Of a stretch of DNA of 43,750 bases, positions 8,602 to 16,556 are shown one piece after another (position 1 is the first letter of the stretch; the number at the start of each line of letters is the position of its first letter). The notes beneath the pieces were generated by a model. The model did no database searches. It saw nothing but the letters and a program-made list of their open reading frames with translations, and was not told the origin of the DNA. The stretch spans positions 1-43,750 of the forward strand of contig CANSSJ010000011.1 in the NCBI GenBank assembly GCA_947649625.1, given 5' to 3'. The translations under genes and the position numbers were made by a program. The stretch is from an uncultured Bacillota bacterium (GTDB taxonomy: Bacteria; Bacillota; Clostridia; Oscillospirales; Oscillospiraceae).

Positions 8602-8630
8602 TTGACTTTTTGCTTGCGCAGGTGTATGCT
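8602..8630 (+). promoter_or_regulatory. Sigma-A-type promoter for the DUF262 gene
   Basis: TTGACT at 8602-8607, 17-base spacer, TATGCT at 8625-8630. An AT-rich stretch of about 60 bases lies immediately upstream, as in UP elements. Confidence 0.6.
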
Positions 8631-8664
8631 GTTGGCCAACAAGAAAAATAAGGAGGATTTTACG

Positions 8665-9846
8665 ATGGCACTCATAATGGCTTTTTCCTACGACTCGCGC
8701 CCGATCCAAACGCTCATCAACCAGATCAGCAACTGCAATAAGCGCGATGGCATCGATCTGCGCCCTAACTATCAGCGGGGGTATATCTGGTCGTCCGATT
8801 TTAAGGATAAGCTCCTGTACAGTATCATCAAGGGGTATCCCATCGGCAATATAAGCCTGCGCGTCCGCACGAATAAGAACAGCAAAGGAGCCATGCAGGA
8901 GGTGGTGGACGGACAGCAGAGGCTGACGACCATTTTCAACTTTGTCAACGGGGAGTACGCTGTTCAGGGAGATATTTCCCGGAAGATCATCGAGTACATT
9001 ATCGAATATTTGGGTGATGAAGACGACGTCAAACTGGAGAGACTGAAGAAACGGCTGGGCAACAGGGGGAAGATATCCCTGAAATACAGTCAGCTGCCGG
9101 AATCCATCCAGAACAACATACTGGCATATAATATTTCCATAACAAATATCACCAACGCGTCTGACGAGGAGATCACGGAGTATTTCCGTTATCTGCAGAA
9201 TCAGGAGCGCCTGCGCGCTGGAGAGATCATCAACTCCGTGCCGGAGACGAACCTGGAAAAGTACCTGGACGCGATCAATGACAAAGAAAAGCTGCTGGCC
9301 AAGCTGGCCTTTTCCAATACCAGGAAGCAGTTCGACAGGGTGTTCTACAGCATACTGGGGCTGGAGGACGGCCAGATCGGGTTTGGCGTTACGGACAAGG
9401 ATATCATGTCCTTTGTGGCCGGGTGCAAAGAGCTGAACGAGGACACGATCAAGAATGTAAACCGTCTGATTGACCAGCTGAATCTGATTTGCGGGGATGA
9501 TTCGATTCCGGTCAACTACGTCTCGTGCAACGCGCGAGCCATGAAGTTCCTTCTTCTGCTGATCTCAATGGGACTGGTGGACTTCTCGAAGGATACAAAG
9601 AAAAAGCTGAAAGCACTGGATTCTATCAACCAGAAGCTGTCGGCGTTCAGCTCCGCCAAGGCGGACAGCGTTGATCAGATGTTCCATGGATATTCTCCGG
9701 CGGTAATTGAGGAGTACCGTTTGTTGGCCCTGATCTCCAAGGGCGGACACACTTTAAAGAGGGTGCGGAACCGCATGGAAATTTTGGCATACTATGTGAA
9801 TGACTTCTCAAACAAGACAGAGCCCTCCGGCATTCAGCCGATTTAA
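8665..9846 (+). CDS. DUF262-domain protein (GmrS/DndB-type nuclease-related fold)
   Basis: 393 aa. The N-terminal DUF262 (GmrSD N-terminal) domain belongs to the ParB/sulfiredoxin-like group found in type IV restriction enzymes and other phage-defence proteins. The diagnostic motif is VVDGQQRLTTIFNF (about residue 80), preceded by LRPNYQRGYIWSSDFKDKLLYSII and followed by EITEYFRYLQNQERLRAGEIINS. The C-terminal 150 residues are helical; I do not recognise the HNH-type nuclease domain (DUF1524) of full GmrSD, so this is a short, stand-alone form. The start at MALIMAF is set by AGGAGG eight bases upstream; an earlier in-frame ATG at 8602 lies inside the promoter. GC is lower than the neighbours. 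A defence role is inferred from family, not shown. Confidence 0.82.
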   Translation: MALIMAFSYDSRPIQTLINQISNCNKRDGIDLRPNYQRGYIWSSDFKDKLLYSIIKGYPIGNISLRVRTNKNSKGAMQEVVDGQQRLTTIFNFVNGEYAVQGDISRKIIEYIIEYLGDEDDVKLERLKKRLGNRGKISLKYSQLPESIQNNILAYNISITNITNASDEEITEYFRYLQNQERLRAGEIINSVPETNLEKYLDAINDKEKLLAKLAFSNTRKQFDRVFYSILGLEDGQIGFGVTDKDIMSFVAGCKELNEDTIKNVNRLIDQLNLICGDDSIPVNYVSCNARAMKFLLLLISMGLVDFSKDTKKKLKALDSINQKLSAFSSAKADSVDQMFHGYSPAVIEEYRLLALISKGGHTLKRVRNRMEILAYYVNDFSNKTEPSGIQPI

Positions 9847-9872
9847 GGCAGAAAACAGAATTTTGACTTGGA

Positions 9873-9916
9873 CAAAAGCTCTGGACCCGGCCCAAAAGCC
9901 AGATCCAGAGCTTTTG
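9873..9916. terminator. Bidirectional terminator between convergent genes
   Basis: 13-bp perfect stem (CAAAAGCTCTGGA at 9873-9885 with its complement at 9904-9916) and an 18-base loop. It separates the DUF262 gene (plus) from the helical protein gene (minus). Confidence 0.75.
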
Positions 9917-9942
9917 CTTGTTCCGGCAGCTCCGGTGCCTGA

Positions 9943-10617
9943 TCATGCTCTGTCGGCGCCGTTGTTCAGCCGGACATATAGCTCTGCTGCGTTTCTTCTG
10001 AGATATTTATGAGCTGATTGCGAGGCCAACGCCAAGTAGTGGGGCAGCCTGGTGGAACGAATCTGATGCAAAACATGTAATACCATAATTTTTTGATACT
10101 CGTCATCTTCATATTTTTCCCGCTCCCAAAACTTGACCGCGTATCGCTCCGCCTGTTCCGGGCAGATTTCCACCAATGACCTGAGTGCCATTCGCTCTGT
10201 GTATTCGTCTCCGGAGTCAAGAAAATCATATATGATCTTTTTAAGATCATCCCCGCCTTTATAGTTGGGCAGATGCTTTGCGAACTGCCATATTGCGTTG
10301 GCATAGCCCGTATTCAGACATCGCCTGCACAGCAGAGAAAACCAATCGTTGTGTTCCTCCAATTTATCCATAACGATTTCACATTCATTGTCCCGGGCGA
10401 TTACATACAGCAGGTCATCTATCATCTGTTCGGTGGCTCCGCTGGCGGCGGTATTACTGATGATGTCTATGGAACAGGCTTCCATATTATAAAACTCATT
10501 ACAAAAGCACCACTCTCCGTTGTCGTTTTCCTCTGTGATCGTGGGATGGTTCGCTTTTGCCCATGCTTTAAAGCTGTTTACCCTTGTGTGCAAGTTTTCC
10601 TCATAATTTTCTGCCAT
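9943..10617 (-). CDS. Unrecognised helical protein, possibly HEAT/ARM-like
   Basis: 224 aa, not recognised. It is acidic and almost entirely helical by composition. Several units such as YTERMALRSLVEICPEQAERYAVKFWE and YQKIMVLHVLHQIRSTRLPHYLALAS, and AHKYLRRNAAELYVRL near the end, read like HEAT or ARM repeats, which usually form protein- or nucleic-acid-binding solenoids. No signal peptide or membrane segment. ATG start with GGTGA upstream. It is convergent with the DUF262 gene and shares its lower GC and the intervening terminator, so the two form a small island between the diguanylate cyclase and the Clp ATPase. Whether it works with the DUF262 protein is unknown. Confidence 0.65.
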   Translation of the reverse strand: MAENYEENLHTRVNSFKAWAKANHPTITEENDNGEWCFCNEFYNMEACSIDIISNTAASGATEQMIDDLLYVIARDNECEIVMDKLEEHNDWFSLLCRRCLNTGYANAIWQFAKHLPNYKGGDDLKKIIYDFLDSGDEYTERMALRSLVEICPEQAERYAVKFWEREKYEDDEYQKIMVLHVLHQIRSTRLPHYLALASQSAHKYLRRNAAELYVRLNNGADRA

Positions 10618-10644
10618 ACTTGATCACCAGACAGGAAAGACTCA

Positions 10645-10674
10645 GCGGCGCATGAGTGTTGTCCCATGCGCCGC
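10645..10674 (-). terminator. Terminator after the Clp ATPase gene
   Basis: 10-bp perfect stem GCGGCGCATG (10645-10654) with CATGCGCCGC (10665-10674), 10-base loop. On the minus strand it follows the Clp stop and precedes the helical-protein gene. The T-tract is weak. Confidence 0.6.
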
Positions 10675-10688
10675 CTGTGATTTGCATT

Positions 10689-13001
10689 TTACATGGCCAG
10701 CAGTTCCAGCGACTCCCCGTTGGAAACGGCCTTGAGCTGGGATACCGGCTCCTGCCAGCCCTCGATGAGCCGGACGGCAATGGCGTCCTCCAGCTCCTTC
10801 TGGATCAGGCGGCGCAGGTTCCGGGCGCCGTAGGCGGCGGAGTAGGACTTCTTCACCAGGTAGTCCAGCAGAGTCTCGTCCCAGGTGAAGTTGATGTCCT
10901 TTTCCCTCAAGGTGCTCACCAGCTCCTTGAGCATAAGCACGGCGATGCCCTTGAAATTGTCCTCGGAGAGCTGGTTGAAATAGACGATCTCGTCCACCCG
11001 GTTGATGAACTCAGGGCGGAGGAAGTCGTTGAGGGCCTTGAGGGCCCGGTCCTTGCCCTGCTCGTTGGCGGTGCGGCCGAAGCCCACGGAGCCCACTTTA
11101 GTGCTGCTCCCGGCGTTGGTGGTCATGACGATGACCGTATTCTCAAAGTTCACCACCCGGCCGTGGGCATCGGTGATACGGCCGTCATCCAGCACCTGGA
11201 GGAGGATGTTCAGTACGTCGGGGTGAGCCTTCTCGATCTCATCGAAGAGAACGACGCTGTAGGGCTTTCTCCGAATCTTCTCGGTGAGCTGGCCGGCCTC
11301 GTCGTAGCCCACATAGCCTGGGGGAGAGCCGATGATCCGGGAGACGGCGTGCTTCTCCATAAACTCGGACATGTCCAGCCGGATGAGGGACTCGGGGGTG
11401 TCGAACAGGTCGGCGGCCAGCTGCTTCACCAGCTCGGTCTTGCCCACGCCGGTGGAGCCCACGAAGATGAAGGAGACCGGCTTGCGCTTGGGGGAGATAC
11501 CCACGCGCCCCCGGCGGATGGCGGCGGAGACGGCCTTCACCGCCTCGTCCTGGCCGATGACATGCTCCTCCAGCCGCTCCTCCAGCCTGGCCAGCCGCTG
11601 GAACTCCTGCTCCTGGATGCGGCTGGCAGGGATGTTGGTCCACAGCTCGATGACGTTGGCCAGATGCTCTTCCTTCAGGGCGGGGTGGGCCTCGCCCTCC
11701 AGGCTCTTTTTCTCCTCGTCCAGGCGCAGCTCCAGGCTCTTGATGTCGGCCAGCCGTTTGTAAGACTCCTCGGTGGCGGCGGCCATCATGACTTCCTTTT
11801 CCTTGGCCAAATCGGCCAGCTCCTTGTCCACCTCGTTCAGGCGGGCCAGGGCCTTGTTGTGGAGGTTCACGTTGGAGCAGGCCTCGTCGATCAGGTCGAT
11901 AGCCTTGTCGGGGAGGTAGCGGTCAGTGATGTAACGCTCGCTCATAGTGACGGCCAGCCGGCACATGGCGGGGGAGACCTCCACCTGATGGAAGCTCTCA
12001 TAATAGGGCACGATGCCCTCAATGACCTTTACGCTGTCTTCAATGGAGGGCTCCTCCACGATGACGGGCTGGAAGCGCCGCTCCAGGGCGGTGTCCTTCT
12101 CGATGTGTTTGCGGTACTCGTTGAGGGTGGTGGCGCCGATGACCTGAAGCTCTCCCCGGCTGAGGGCGGGCTTGAGGATGTTGGCGGCGTTCATGGAGCC
12201 TTCGGCGTCCCCGGCGCCTACGATGGTGTGGACCTCGTCGATGACCAGGATGATGTTGCCCAGCTTCTTGATCTCCTCAATCAGGCCCTTCATGCGGCTC
12301 TCGAACTGGCCCCGGAACTGGGTGCCCGCCACCAGGGCGGTGAGGTCCAGCAGGTAGACCTCCTTGTCCATCAGCTTGTAGGGGACGTCCCTGTTGGCGA
12401 TGCGCTGGGCCAGCCCCTCGGCGATGGCCGTCTTGCCCACGCCGGGTTCACCGATGAGGCAGGGGTTGTTCTTCTGCCGGCGGTTGAGGATCTGGACCAC
12501 CCGCTCCAGCTCCCGCTCCCGGCCGATGAGCTTATCCAGCTTGCCCTCCTGGGCCCGCTGGGTCAGGGAGATGCAGTAGCTGTCCAGGAATTTCCTCTTG
12601 GCGGGTTTGGCCTGCTTCTCGCCCCGGGCGGGCGGGGGAGTAGAGCCCTCCCCGGAGGCGGGCTTTTCCGGTGCGGAGGACCCGCCGCCGAAGAGCTGGT
12701 TGAGGAAGGGGAAGGTGGCGGTGCGGCCGTCGTCCTCCTCGTCGTCCTCGTCCTTGGCGGGGGACATCATGCCCTCCATACCCTCGGCGCCGCCAAAGGC
12801 GGACATCATCTCGGTGGTCAGGTTGTCCAGGTCCTCGTCGCTGATGCCCATTTTCTTCATCATGTCGTCGATGGGCTTGATGCCCATCTCCCGGGCGCAC
12901 TTGAGGCACAGCCCCTCGTTTTTGGAGGAGCCGCCCTCTAATTTTGTAATAAAGATGACCGCCACATTTTTGCCGCAGCGGCTGCACATGGTAGGCTGCA
13001 T
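10689..13001 (-). CDS. Clp protease ATP-binding subunit with N-terminal zinc finger (ClpE-like)
   Basis: 770 aa. AAA+ unfoldase of the ClpC/ClpE class, expected to unfold proteins for ClpP or act as a chaperone. The N terminus is a four-cysteine zinc finger (C6, C9, C32, C35) as in ClpE/McsA rather than the double Clp-N repeat of ClpC. A flexible Gly/Asp/Pro-rich linker (about 70-135) follows. AAA domain 1 has Walker A GEPGVGKT (about 184-191) and an [15 protein letters not shown] Walker B region. A coiled-coil middle domain (about 385-440) leads to AAA domain 2, with Walker A GSTGVGKT (about 511-518) and [22 protein letters not shown] precedes the ATG. No CtsR or CIRCE operator is visible upstream, but a 12-bp inverted repeat is (13020-13082). 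clpP is not in the window. Confidence 0.93.
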   Translation of the reverse strand: MQPTMCSRCGKNVAVIFITKLEGGSSKNEGLCLKCAREMGIKPIDDMMKKMGISDEDLDNLTTEMMSAFGGAEGMEGMMSPAKDEDDEEDDGRTATFPFLNQLFGGGSSAPEKPASGEGSTPPPARGEKQAKPAKRKFLDSYCISLTQRAQEGKLDKLIGRERELERVVQILNRRQKNNPCLIGEPGVGKTAIAEGLAQRIANRDVPYKLMDKEVYLLDLTALVAGTQFRGQFESRMKGLIEEIKKLGNIILVIDEVHTIVGAGDAEGSMNAANILKPALSRGELQVIGATTLNEYRKHIEKDTALERRFQPVIVEEPSIEDSVKVIEGIVPYYESFHQVEVSPAMCRLAVTMSERYITDRYLPDKAIDLIDEACSNVNLHNKALARLNEVDKELADLAKEKEVMMAAATEESYKRLADIKSLELRLDEEKKSLEGEAHPALKEEHLANVIELWTNIPASRIQEQEFQRLARLEERLEEHVIGQDEAVKAVSAAIRRGRVGISPKRKPVSFIFVGSTGVGKTELVKQLAADLFDTPESLIRLDMSEFMEKHAVSRIIGSPPGYVGYDEAGQLTEKIRRKPYSVVLFDEIEKAHPDVLNILLQVLDDGRITDAHGRVVNFENTVIVMTTNAGSSTKVGSVGFGRTANEQGKDRALKALNDFLRPEFINRVDEIVYFNQLSEDNFKGIAVLMLKELVSTLREKDINFTWDETLLDYLVKKSYSAAYGARNLRRLIQKELEDAIAVRLIEGWQEPVSQLKAVSNGESLELLAM

Positions 13002-13019
13002 GGTAAATACGCTCCTTTC

Positions 13020-13082
13020 GGGAAAAGTTCACGTTTGGGGAGATGGTACACCCTAATTATGAACTGGGTATGAACTTTTCCC
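13020..13082. promoter_or_regulatory. 12-bp inverted repeat in the Clp ATPase leader
   Basis: GGGAAAAGTTCA at 13020-13031 and TGAACTTTTCCC at 13071-13082 form a perfect inverted repeat spaced by 39 bases. On the minus strand AGTTCATA also occurs twice as a direct repeat (starting near 13077 and 13064). The right-hand copy lies just upstream of the ribosome binding site, so this could be an operator pair or an RNA stem in the leader. Confidence 0.55.
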
Positions 13083-13097
13083 TGAGAAATACAGGGT

Positions 13098-13787
13098 TTA
13101 CAGGAAAAATGACAGAGGACTCACGGTGGCGAAGAATTTCAGCAGATAAGAGCCCTCTATGGCCTCGGGGGGGATGCAGCTGTCCCGAAACAGCCAGACC
13201 GCGATAAAGACGATCAGTCCGCCCTTCACAAGCCCGATCGCCCCGCCCCCCCAGGCGTTGACCGTGCTGAGGACGGGCAGCTTTGCCACCAGATCCAGGG
13301 CGTGGCTGAGGAAAAACCAGGCGATCAAAACGGCGATAAAGGCCACGGCGAAAATTACGATCCGGGCGATCTGCACCGCCGCGTAGCGGGCCAGGGCCTG
13401 GATTGCGTTTGCGGTGACTTCTGCCACGCCTTCATCCACCGCGGCCTGGAAGGCCCGAGACAAATTGTGGTATAGTTTGGAATCCTCAAGCATTTCCAGC
13501 AAGACATACAGTGGAGGCGCGGGGGCGTGATCGGCGACTTCTCCAGTAGAAGATACGCCAACTGAAGTGCAGTCGTCAACGATCTGCTGGATGTGGGCCG
13601 AGACAAGGGGCTCTACCACCTTCGCCGCCGGTTCGGCCAGGGCGTTGGACAGAATCGAGGCCCCAATGAGGGCCACAAAGACGGCCAGCAGGGAGCACAG
13701 GGTCAGCACAAGGCCCTTTCGATAGCCCAGCCAGACAAAAAAGAGCAGGACGGCGGCGATAATGACGTCATAGATAATGTAATTCAT
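13098..13787 (-). CDS. CvpA-like integral membrane protein
   Basis: 229 aa. CvpA-family proteins are small inner-membrane proteins linked to colicin V export and envelope processes; the molecular role is unclear. Four hydrophobic segments are visible: residues about 5-25 (IIAAVLLFFVWLGYRKGLVL, the family signature), about 30-48, a pair around 140-160 (IARIVIFAVAFIAVLIAWFFL), and about 185-200 (GLVKGGLIVFIAVWLF). The WGGGAIGLVKGG stretch is typical of the second half. The middle (about 60-125) is a soluble insert. It lies between the Clp ATPase and the DUF5711 gene on the same strand. A TGTAGGGGC-type repeat separates it from the DUF5711 gene. Confidence 0.75.
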   Translation of the reverse strand: MNYIIYDVIIAAVLLFFVWLGYRKGLVLTLCSLLAVFVALIGASILSNALAEPAAKVVEPLVSAHIQQIVDDCTSVGVSSTGEVADHAPAPPLYVLLEMLEDSKLYHNLSRAFQAAVDEGVAEVTANAIQALARYAAVQIARIVIFAVAFIAVLIAWFFLSHALDLVAKLPVLSTVNAWGGGAIGLVKGGLIVFIAVWLFRDSCIPPEAIEGSYLLKFFATVSPLSFFL

Positions 13788-13798
13788 GAGAGCCTCCT

Positions 13799-13868
13799 TG
13801 TAGGGGCGGCCTGTGGCCGCCCGGGACGGTAGACGGGGTGCTGCGGGCGGCCACAGGCCGCCCCTACA
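13799..13868. repeat. TGTAGGGGC-family inverted repeat, complete
   Basis: Two 25-base arms (13799-13823 and 13844-13868) are perfect reverse complements around a 20-base centre. Each arm also folds on itself through GGCC-TGT-GGCC. The element begins 11 bases before the CvpA start (minus strand) and ends three bases from the DUF5711 stop. Confidence 0.92.
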
Positions 13869-13871
13869 CGG

Positions 13872-15053
13872 TCAGGATGGGGGGATATACAGCCAGGCCT
13901 GCTGGTCGTTGGCCAGCAGGGCGGAGCCGTTGGGAGCCAAGTCCACATGCCGGGCGGCCTGGGGATTGTCCAGGGCGGCGTATGGCTCGGACTCCTGATT
14001 GTAGATGGTCAGGCGGCTGCCCGACAGCAGGGCGAAATATTCGCCCGCGGCGGTGTAATCCAGAATTTGGCCGGCCAGGGGGATGGAACGGACGGCCTGG
14101 GCCGAACTGTCCACAATAACGGCCTGGGCGGCTCCGCCGGCCCGGTAGGGACCCATCAGCAGAAGGGCGAAACCCTCGCCCTCCATGGAACAGCCCTTCA
14201 AATAGTTGGGAGTGAAGAAACAGGTGTGTGTCTCCGTGCCGTCGGTGGGGATAGTGAGCAGCCGGTCCTCTCCCAATACCCACAGCAGGCCCTCCTCATA
14301 GTCCAGGTCCAGCACGGTGAGGGCCCCCAGCTCCACCTGGAGGGAGGGTTCGGTCTGGTCCAGGGGATAGAGGAGCAGGCGGCTGAAGAAGTCGCCCTTC
14401 TCCTGGCCCATGGTAATCACAGCTACGGTTTTCCCATCGGGAGAAACGGCGGCGTCCACGGCGAAGACGGAGGACAGGCCGATGGTGATGACCTCACTGC
14501 CCCGGCTGTTGTAGACGGTGACCGCCCCCTTGAAGCCGCTCTGCTGGGCGGTGACCGCCAGCCAGCCGGTGTCGTTTACCCGGGCGGAGAGGAGGTTGTT
14601 GCCCCCCGTCAGGGTGAGCTTGAAGGTCTCCTCGCCGTTGCGGAAGACGAACAGGGACTGATTGCCCGCGTCGTAGGCCACGGCCGTTGTCCGGGAGGCG
14701 GACAGCACGGGATTCTCCATGGACAGCACCTCTTCCGCCAGGTGCCCGCCGTCCAGGCCGTAGCAGTGGGCCCCGGCGGTGGAGACGGTGACCGCGCCGC
14801 TGTCCAGATAGGCCACCGACAGCTTGTCGCCCCCGGCGTGGGTGAAGGGGGCGGACTCGCCGGTCTCGCTGGTGGGCATGTCGCGGTAGGCCAGCCACCG
14901 CTTCAGGGCGCCCACATTGAGAGTGTCCCGGTAGACCACCAGCGCCAGGGCCCCCAGCACCAGGGCCGCCGTGACGCACAGAGCCAGCAGGCGGAAGAGC
15001 ATATTCGGTTTTTTGATCCGCTTGGGGGCGGGAGCCTTCTGGTTCTCTTTCAT
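13872..15053 (-). CDS. DUF5711 family membrane-anchored beta-propeller-like protein
   Basis: 393 aa. One N-terminal transmembrane anchor (about residues 18-40, MLFRLLALCVTAALVLGALALVV) follows a basic, Pro-rich cytoplasmic tail. The rest is extracytoplasmic with repeated blade-like units (for example VAVSPDGKT-type turns: DAAVSPDGKTVAVITMG and HVDLAPNGSALLANDQQAWLYIPPS), consistent with a beta-propeller. DUF5711 proteins are common in Clostridia and have no known function. It lies 10 bases downstream of truA on the same strand. Its stop codon sits immediately beside a TGTAGGGGC-type repeat, so the C-terminal end may have been shaped by the repeat insertion. Confidence 0.78.
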   Translation of the reverse strand: MKENQKAPAPKRIKKPNMLFRLLALCVTAALVLGALALVVYRDTLNVGALKRWLAYRDMPTSETGESAPFTHAGGDKLSVAYLDSGAVTVSTAGAHCYGLDGGHLAEEVLSMENPVLSASRTTAVAYDAGNQSLFVFRNGEETFKLTLTGGNNLLSARVNDTGWLAVTAQQSGFKGAVTVYNSRGSEVITIGLSSVFAVDAAVSPDGKTVAVITMGQEKGDFFSRLLLYPLDQTEPSLQVELGALTVLDLDYEEGLLWVLGEDRLLTIPTDGTETHTCFFTPNYLKGCSMEGEGFALLLMGPYRAGGAAQAVIVDSSAQAVRSIPLAGQILDYTAAGEYFALLSGSRLTIYNQESEPYAALDNPQAARHVDLAPNGSALLANDQQAWLYIPPS

Positions 15054-15063
15054 ACTCTACTGA

Positions 15064-15813
15064 TTAAACGTCCTCTTCATACCATAATTTTGTCATGTAC
15101 AGCCCGCCCGGGGGGACGGTGGGGCCGGCCAGGGTCCGGTTGCCCGACTCCAAAATGGCTGGGATGTCCTCCGGGGAGAGCTTGCCCTCGGCGGCGTAGA
15201 CCACCGTGCCCACCATGGCCCTTACCATGTTGTACAGAAAGCCATTGGCGCACACCCGGCAGGAGATCAGGTCGCCGTCGCGCTCCACGTCGAAGTAATA
15301 GACCGTGCGGACGGTGGTTTTGGTCTCGGTGCCCACTGAACGCACCGCCCGGAAGTCGTGGGTGCCCACAAACTGGGCCGCCGCCTGGGCCATGACCCCC
15401 TCGTCCAGCCGCTTGGGGTAAAACCAGGCGCGATTGACATAAAACGGGTTGCCTAGCCGGGAGTTGTAGATTTTGTAGGTATACTCCTTTTTCAGGCAGG
15501 AGCCGATGGCGTTGAAGCTGTCGGGCACCTGGGCGGCCTTCACCACCACGATGTCGTCGGGGAGCCGGGTGTTCACCGCCAGGGGCAGCTTGTCCAGGGG
15601 GATGCGGCAGGCGGTGCGGAAGTTGGCCACATAGGTCTCCGCGTGGACCCCTGCGTCGGTGCGCCCCGCCCCGGTACATTTCACCGGATGGCCCACCGTG
15701 GCCGCCAGCGCCTTCTCCAGCGTTTCGGCCACCGAAATTGCGTTTTTCTGCACCTGCCACCCGTGGTAGGCCGTGCCGTTGTACATCAGCTTTAGAGCAA
15801 TGTTTCGTTCCAT
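15064..15813 (-). CDS. truA: tRNA pseudouridine(38-40) synthase
   Basis: 249 aa, usual TruA length. It isomerises uridines 38-40 in the anticodon arm of tRNAs. The catalytic aspartate lies in GAGRTDAGVHA (about residues 47-57); the N terminus ALKLMYNGTAYHGWQVQKN and the stretch NGFLYNMVRAMVGTVV are family hallmarks. In many Firmicutes truA directly follows ecfA1-ecfA2-ecfT. Here the ECF genes end at 16536 and truA begins at 15813, with an XRE/90-aa protein pair and a long palindromic repeat in between. The DUF5711 gene follows 10 bases downstream. Confidence 0.96.
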   Translation of the reverse strand: MERNIALKLMYNGTAYHGWQVQKNAISVAETLEKALAATVGHPVKCTGAGRTDAGVHAETYVANFRTACRIPLDKLPLAVNTRLPDDIVVVKAAQVPDSFNAIGSCLKKEYTYKIYNSRLGNPFYVNRAWFYPKRLDEGVMAQAAAQFVGTHDFRAVRSVGTETKTTVRTVYYFDVERDGDLISCRVCANGFLYNMVRAMVGTVVYAAEGKLSPEDIPAILESGNRTLAGPTVPPGGLYMTKLWYEEDV

Positions 15814-15841
15814 AAAAACCCCCGTCCCGCCCGCAGGCGAT

Positions 15842-15971
15842 AAGCCTCCCTTGCCAAAGGGAGGGGGACCGCCGGGCGGAGCCCGGTGGTGGAGGGATTC
15901 CGTTGGCCGGAAGCCGTGGGAGGAATCCCCCCGCCCCCTGCGGGGGCACCCCCCTTTAGCAAGGGGGGCTT
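15842..15971. repeat. Long imperfect palindromic repeat element (about 130 bp)
   Basis: The ends AAGCCTCCCTTGC (15842-15854) and GCAAGGGGGGCTT (15959-15971) are inverted repeats with one mismatch. Inner blocks also pair (GGGATTCC with GGAATCCC; CCTTTGG-like with CCTTTAG-like sub-hairpins). A run of T follows the right end. No ORF is carried. This resembles the miniature palindromic elements scattered in many gut Clostridia; I am recalling the type, not a named family. Confidence 0.75.
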
Positions 15972-15979
15972 TTTTTGTG

Positions 15980-16201
15980 CTATCTGTTCACTTCCCGCTT
16001 ATCCGTCAAGCCCAGCAGGTAATCGGTGCTGACGTCGAAGAATTTGGCGATCTGAATCAGGCCGGGAACTTCGGGATAGTGTCTCCCGTACTCATAGCCC
16101 TGATAACTGCGCAGTTTTACTCCACAGATTTCGGCCATTTCCCGTTGTTTCAGACCGCGTTCCTTTCGGAGCTCTCTCATTCGTTCAGAAAAAATCTGCA
16201 T
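15980..16201 (-). CDS. XRE-family helix-turn-helix regulator
   Basis: 73 aa. Cro/C1-type helix-turn-helix: SERMRELRKERGLKQREMAEICGVKLRSYQGYEYGRHYPEVPGLIQIAKFFDVSTDYLLG covers nearly the whole protein, and LGLTDKR is the usual end of this class. The ATG at 16201 has AGGAGG four bases upstream and is preferred to an in-frame start at 16228. It is divergent from the 90-aa gene at 16284, and the gap holds two copies of ACGCAACTAAAAG overlapping the promoters. It probably represses both itself and the small gene. Its stop is nine bases from the palindromic repeat. Confidence 0.9.
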   Translation of the reverse strand: MQIFSERMRELRKERGLKQREMAEICGVKLRSYQGYEYGRHYPEVPGLIQIAKFFDVSTDYLLGLTDKREVNR

Positions 16202-16217
16202 ATTTCCTCCTGAGCTA

Positions 16218-16263
16218 TTGACACGCAACTAAAAGCGGTATAAAATAAAGACGCAACTAAAAG
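16218..16263 (+). promoter_or_regulatory. Divergent promoter with two direct-repeat operators
   Basis: Plus strand: TTGACA (16218-16223), 17-base spacer, TAAAAT (16241-16246). ACGCAACTAAAAG occurs at 16223-16235 (from the -35 into the spacer) and 16251-16263 (start-site region), 28 bases apart. A weaker minus-strand promoter (TTGTAT, N16, TATTTT) runs back through the same repeats towards the XRE gene. The layout fits autoregulation by the XRE protein. Confidence 0.72.
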
Positions 16264-16283
16264 ATACAAAAGGAGATGCCACT

Positions 16284-16556
16284 ATGAACAAAACCTTAAA
16301 AATGCTTTTCGTAGACAATCCCTACATAGCGGAGCAGGTCTGCGCCTTTTGCAGCACACTTTCGGAGTTCCGGGAAGCGGAGCGGGAATTTAACGCTGTC
16401 AGCAAACAAATCGAGGAAAAGCTGAGCCGGGAGCTGTATCTCGACTTTGAAGAAGCCCAGTCCTGGTACATGGCAAAACTGGTCAACGCCTATTATCTCT
16501 TTGGATTGGGTCTGCGTCAAGAGGTTTTGTCAGCTTTACAGCCCAAAGTGTCCTAA
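16284..16556 (+). CDS. Small helical protein, DUF6809-like
   Basis: 90 aa. All-helical small protein with the pattern LFVDNPYIAEQVC, then FREAEREFNAVSKQIEEKL, then FEEAQSWYMAKLVNAYYLFGLGLRQEVL. This resembles the DUF6809 type of small proteins found near mobile elements in gut Clostridia, but I hold that loosely. AAGGAG lies about seven bases before the ATG. A near-consensus promoter overlapped by repeats drives it, and an XRE gene diverges from it. Its last 21 bases overlap the 3' end of ecfT on the opposite strand, which suggests that insertion of the cassette trimmed the space after ecfT. Confidence 0.75.
   Translation: MNKTLKMLFVDNPYIAEQVCAFCSTLSEFREAEREFNAVSKQIEEKLSRELYLDFEEAQSWYMAKLVNAYYLFGLGLRQEVLSALQPKVS

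Noticed and set aside
10656-12941. Plus-strand open frame of 761 codons opposite the Clp ATPase
   Set aside because: A shadow of the GC-rich Clp coding strand; Leu/Gly/Val/His-rich translation with no domain.
13002-13097. CtsR or CIRCE operator for the Clp gene
   Set aside because: Neither the GGTCAAA-type heptads nor TTAGCACTC-N9-GAGTGCTAA is present.
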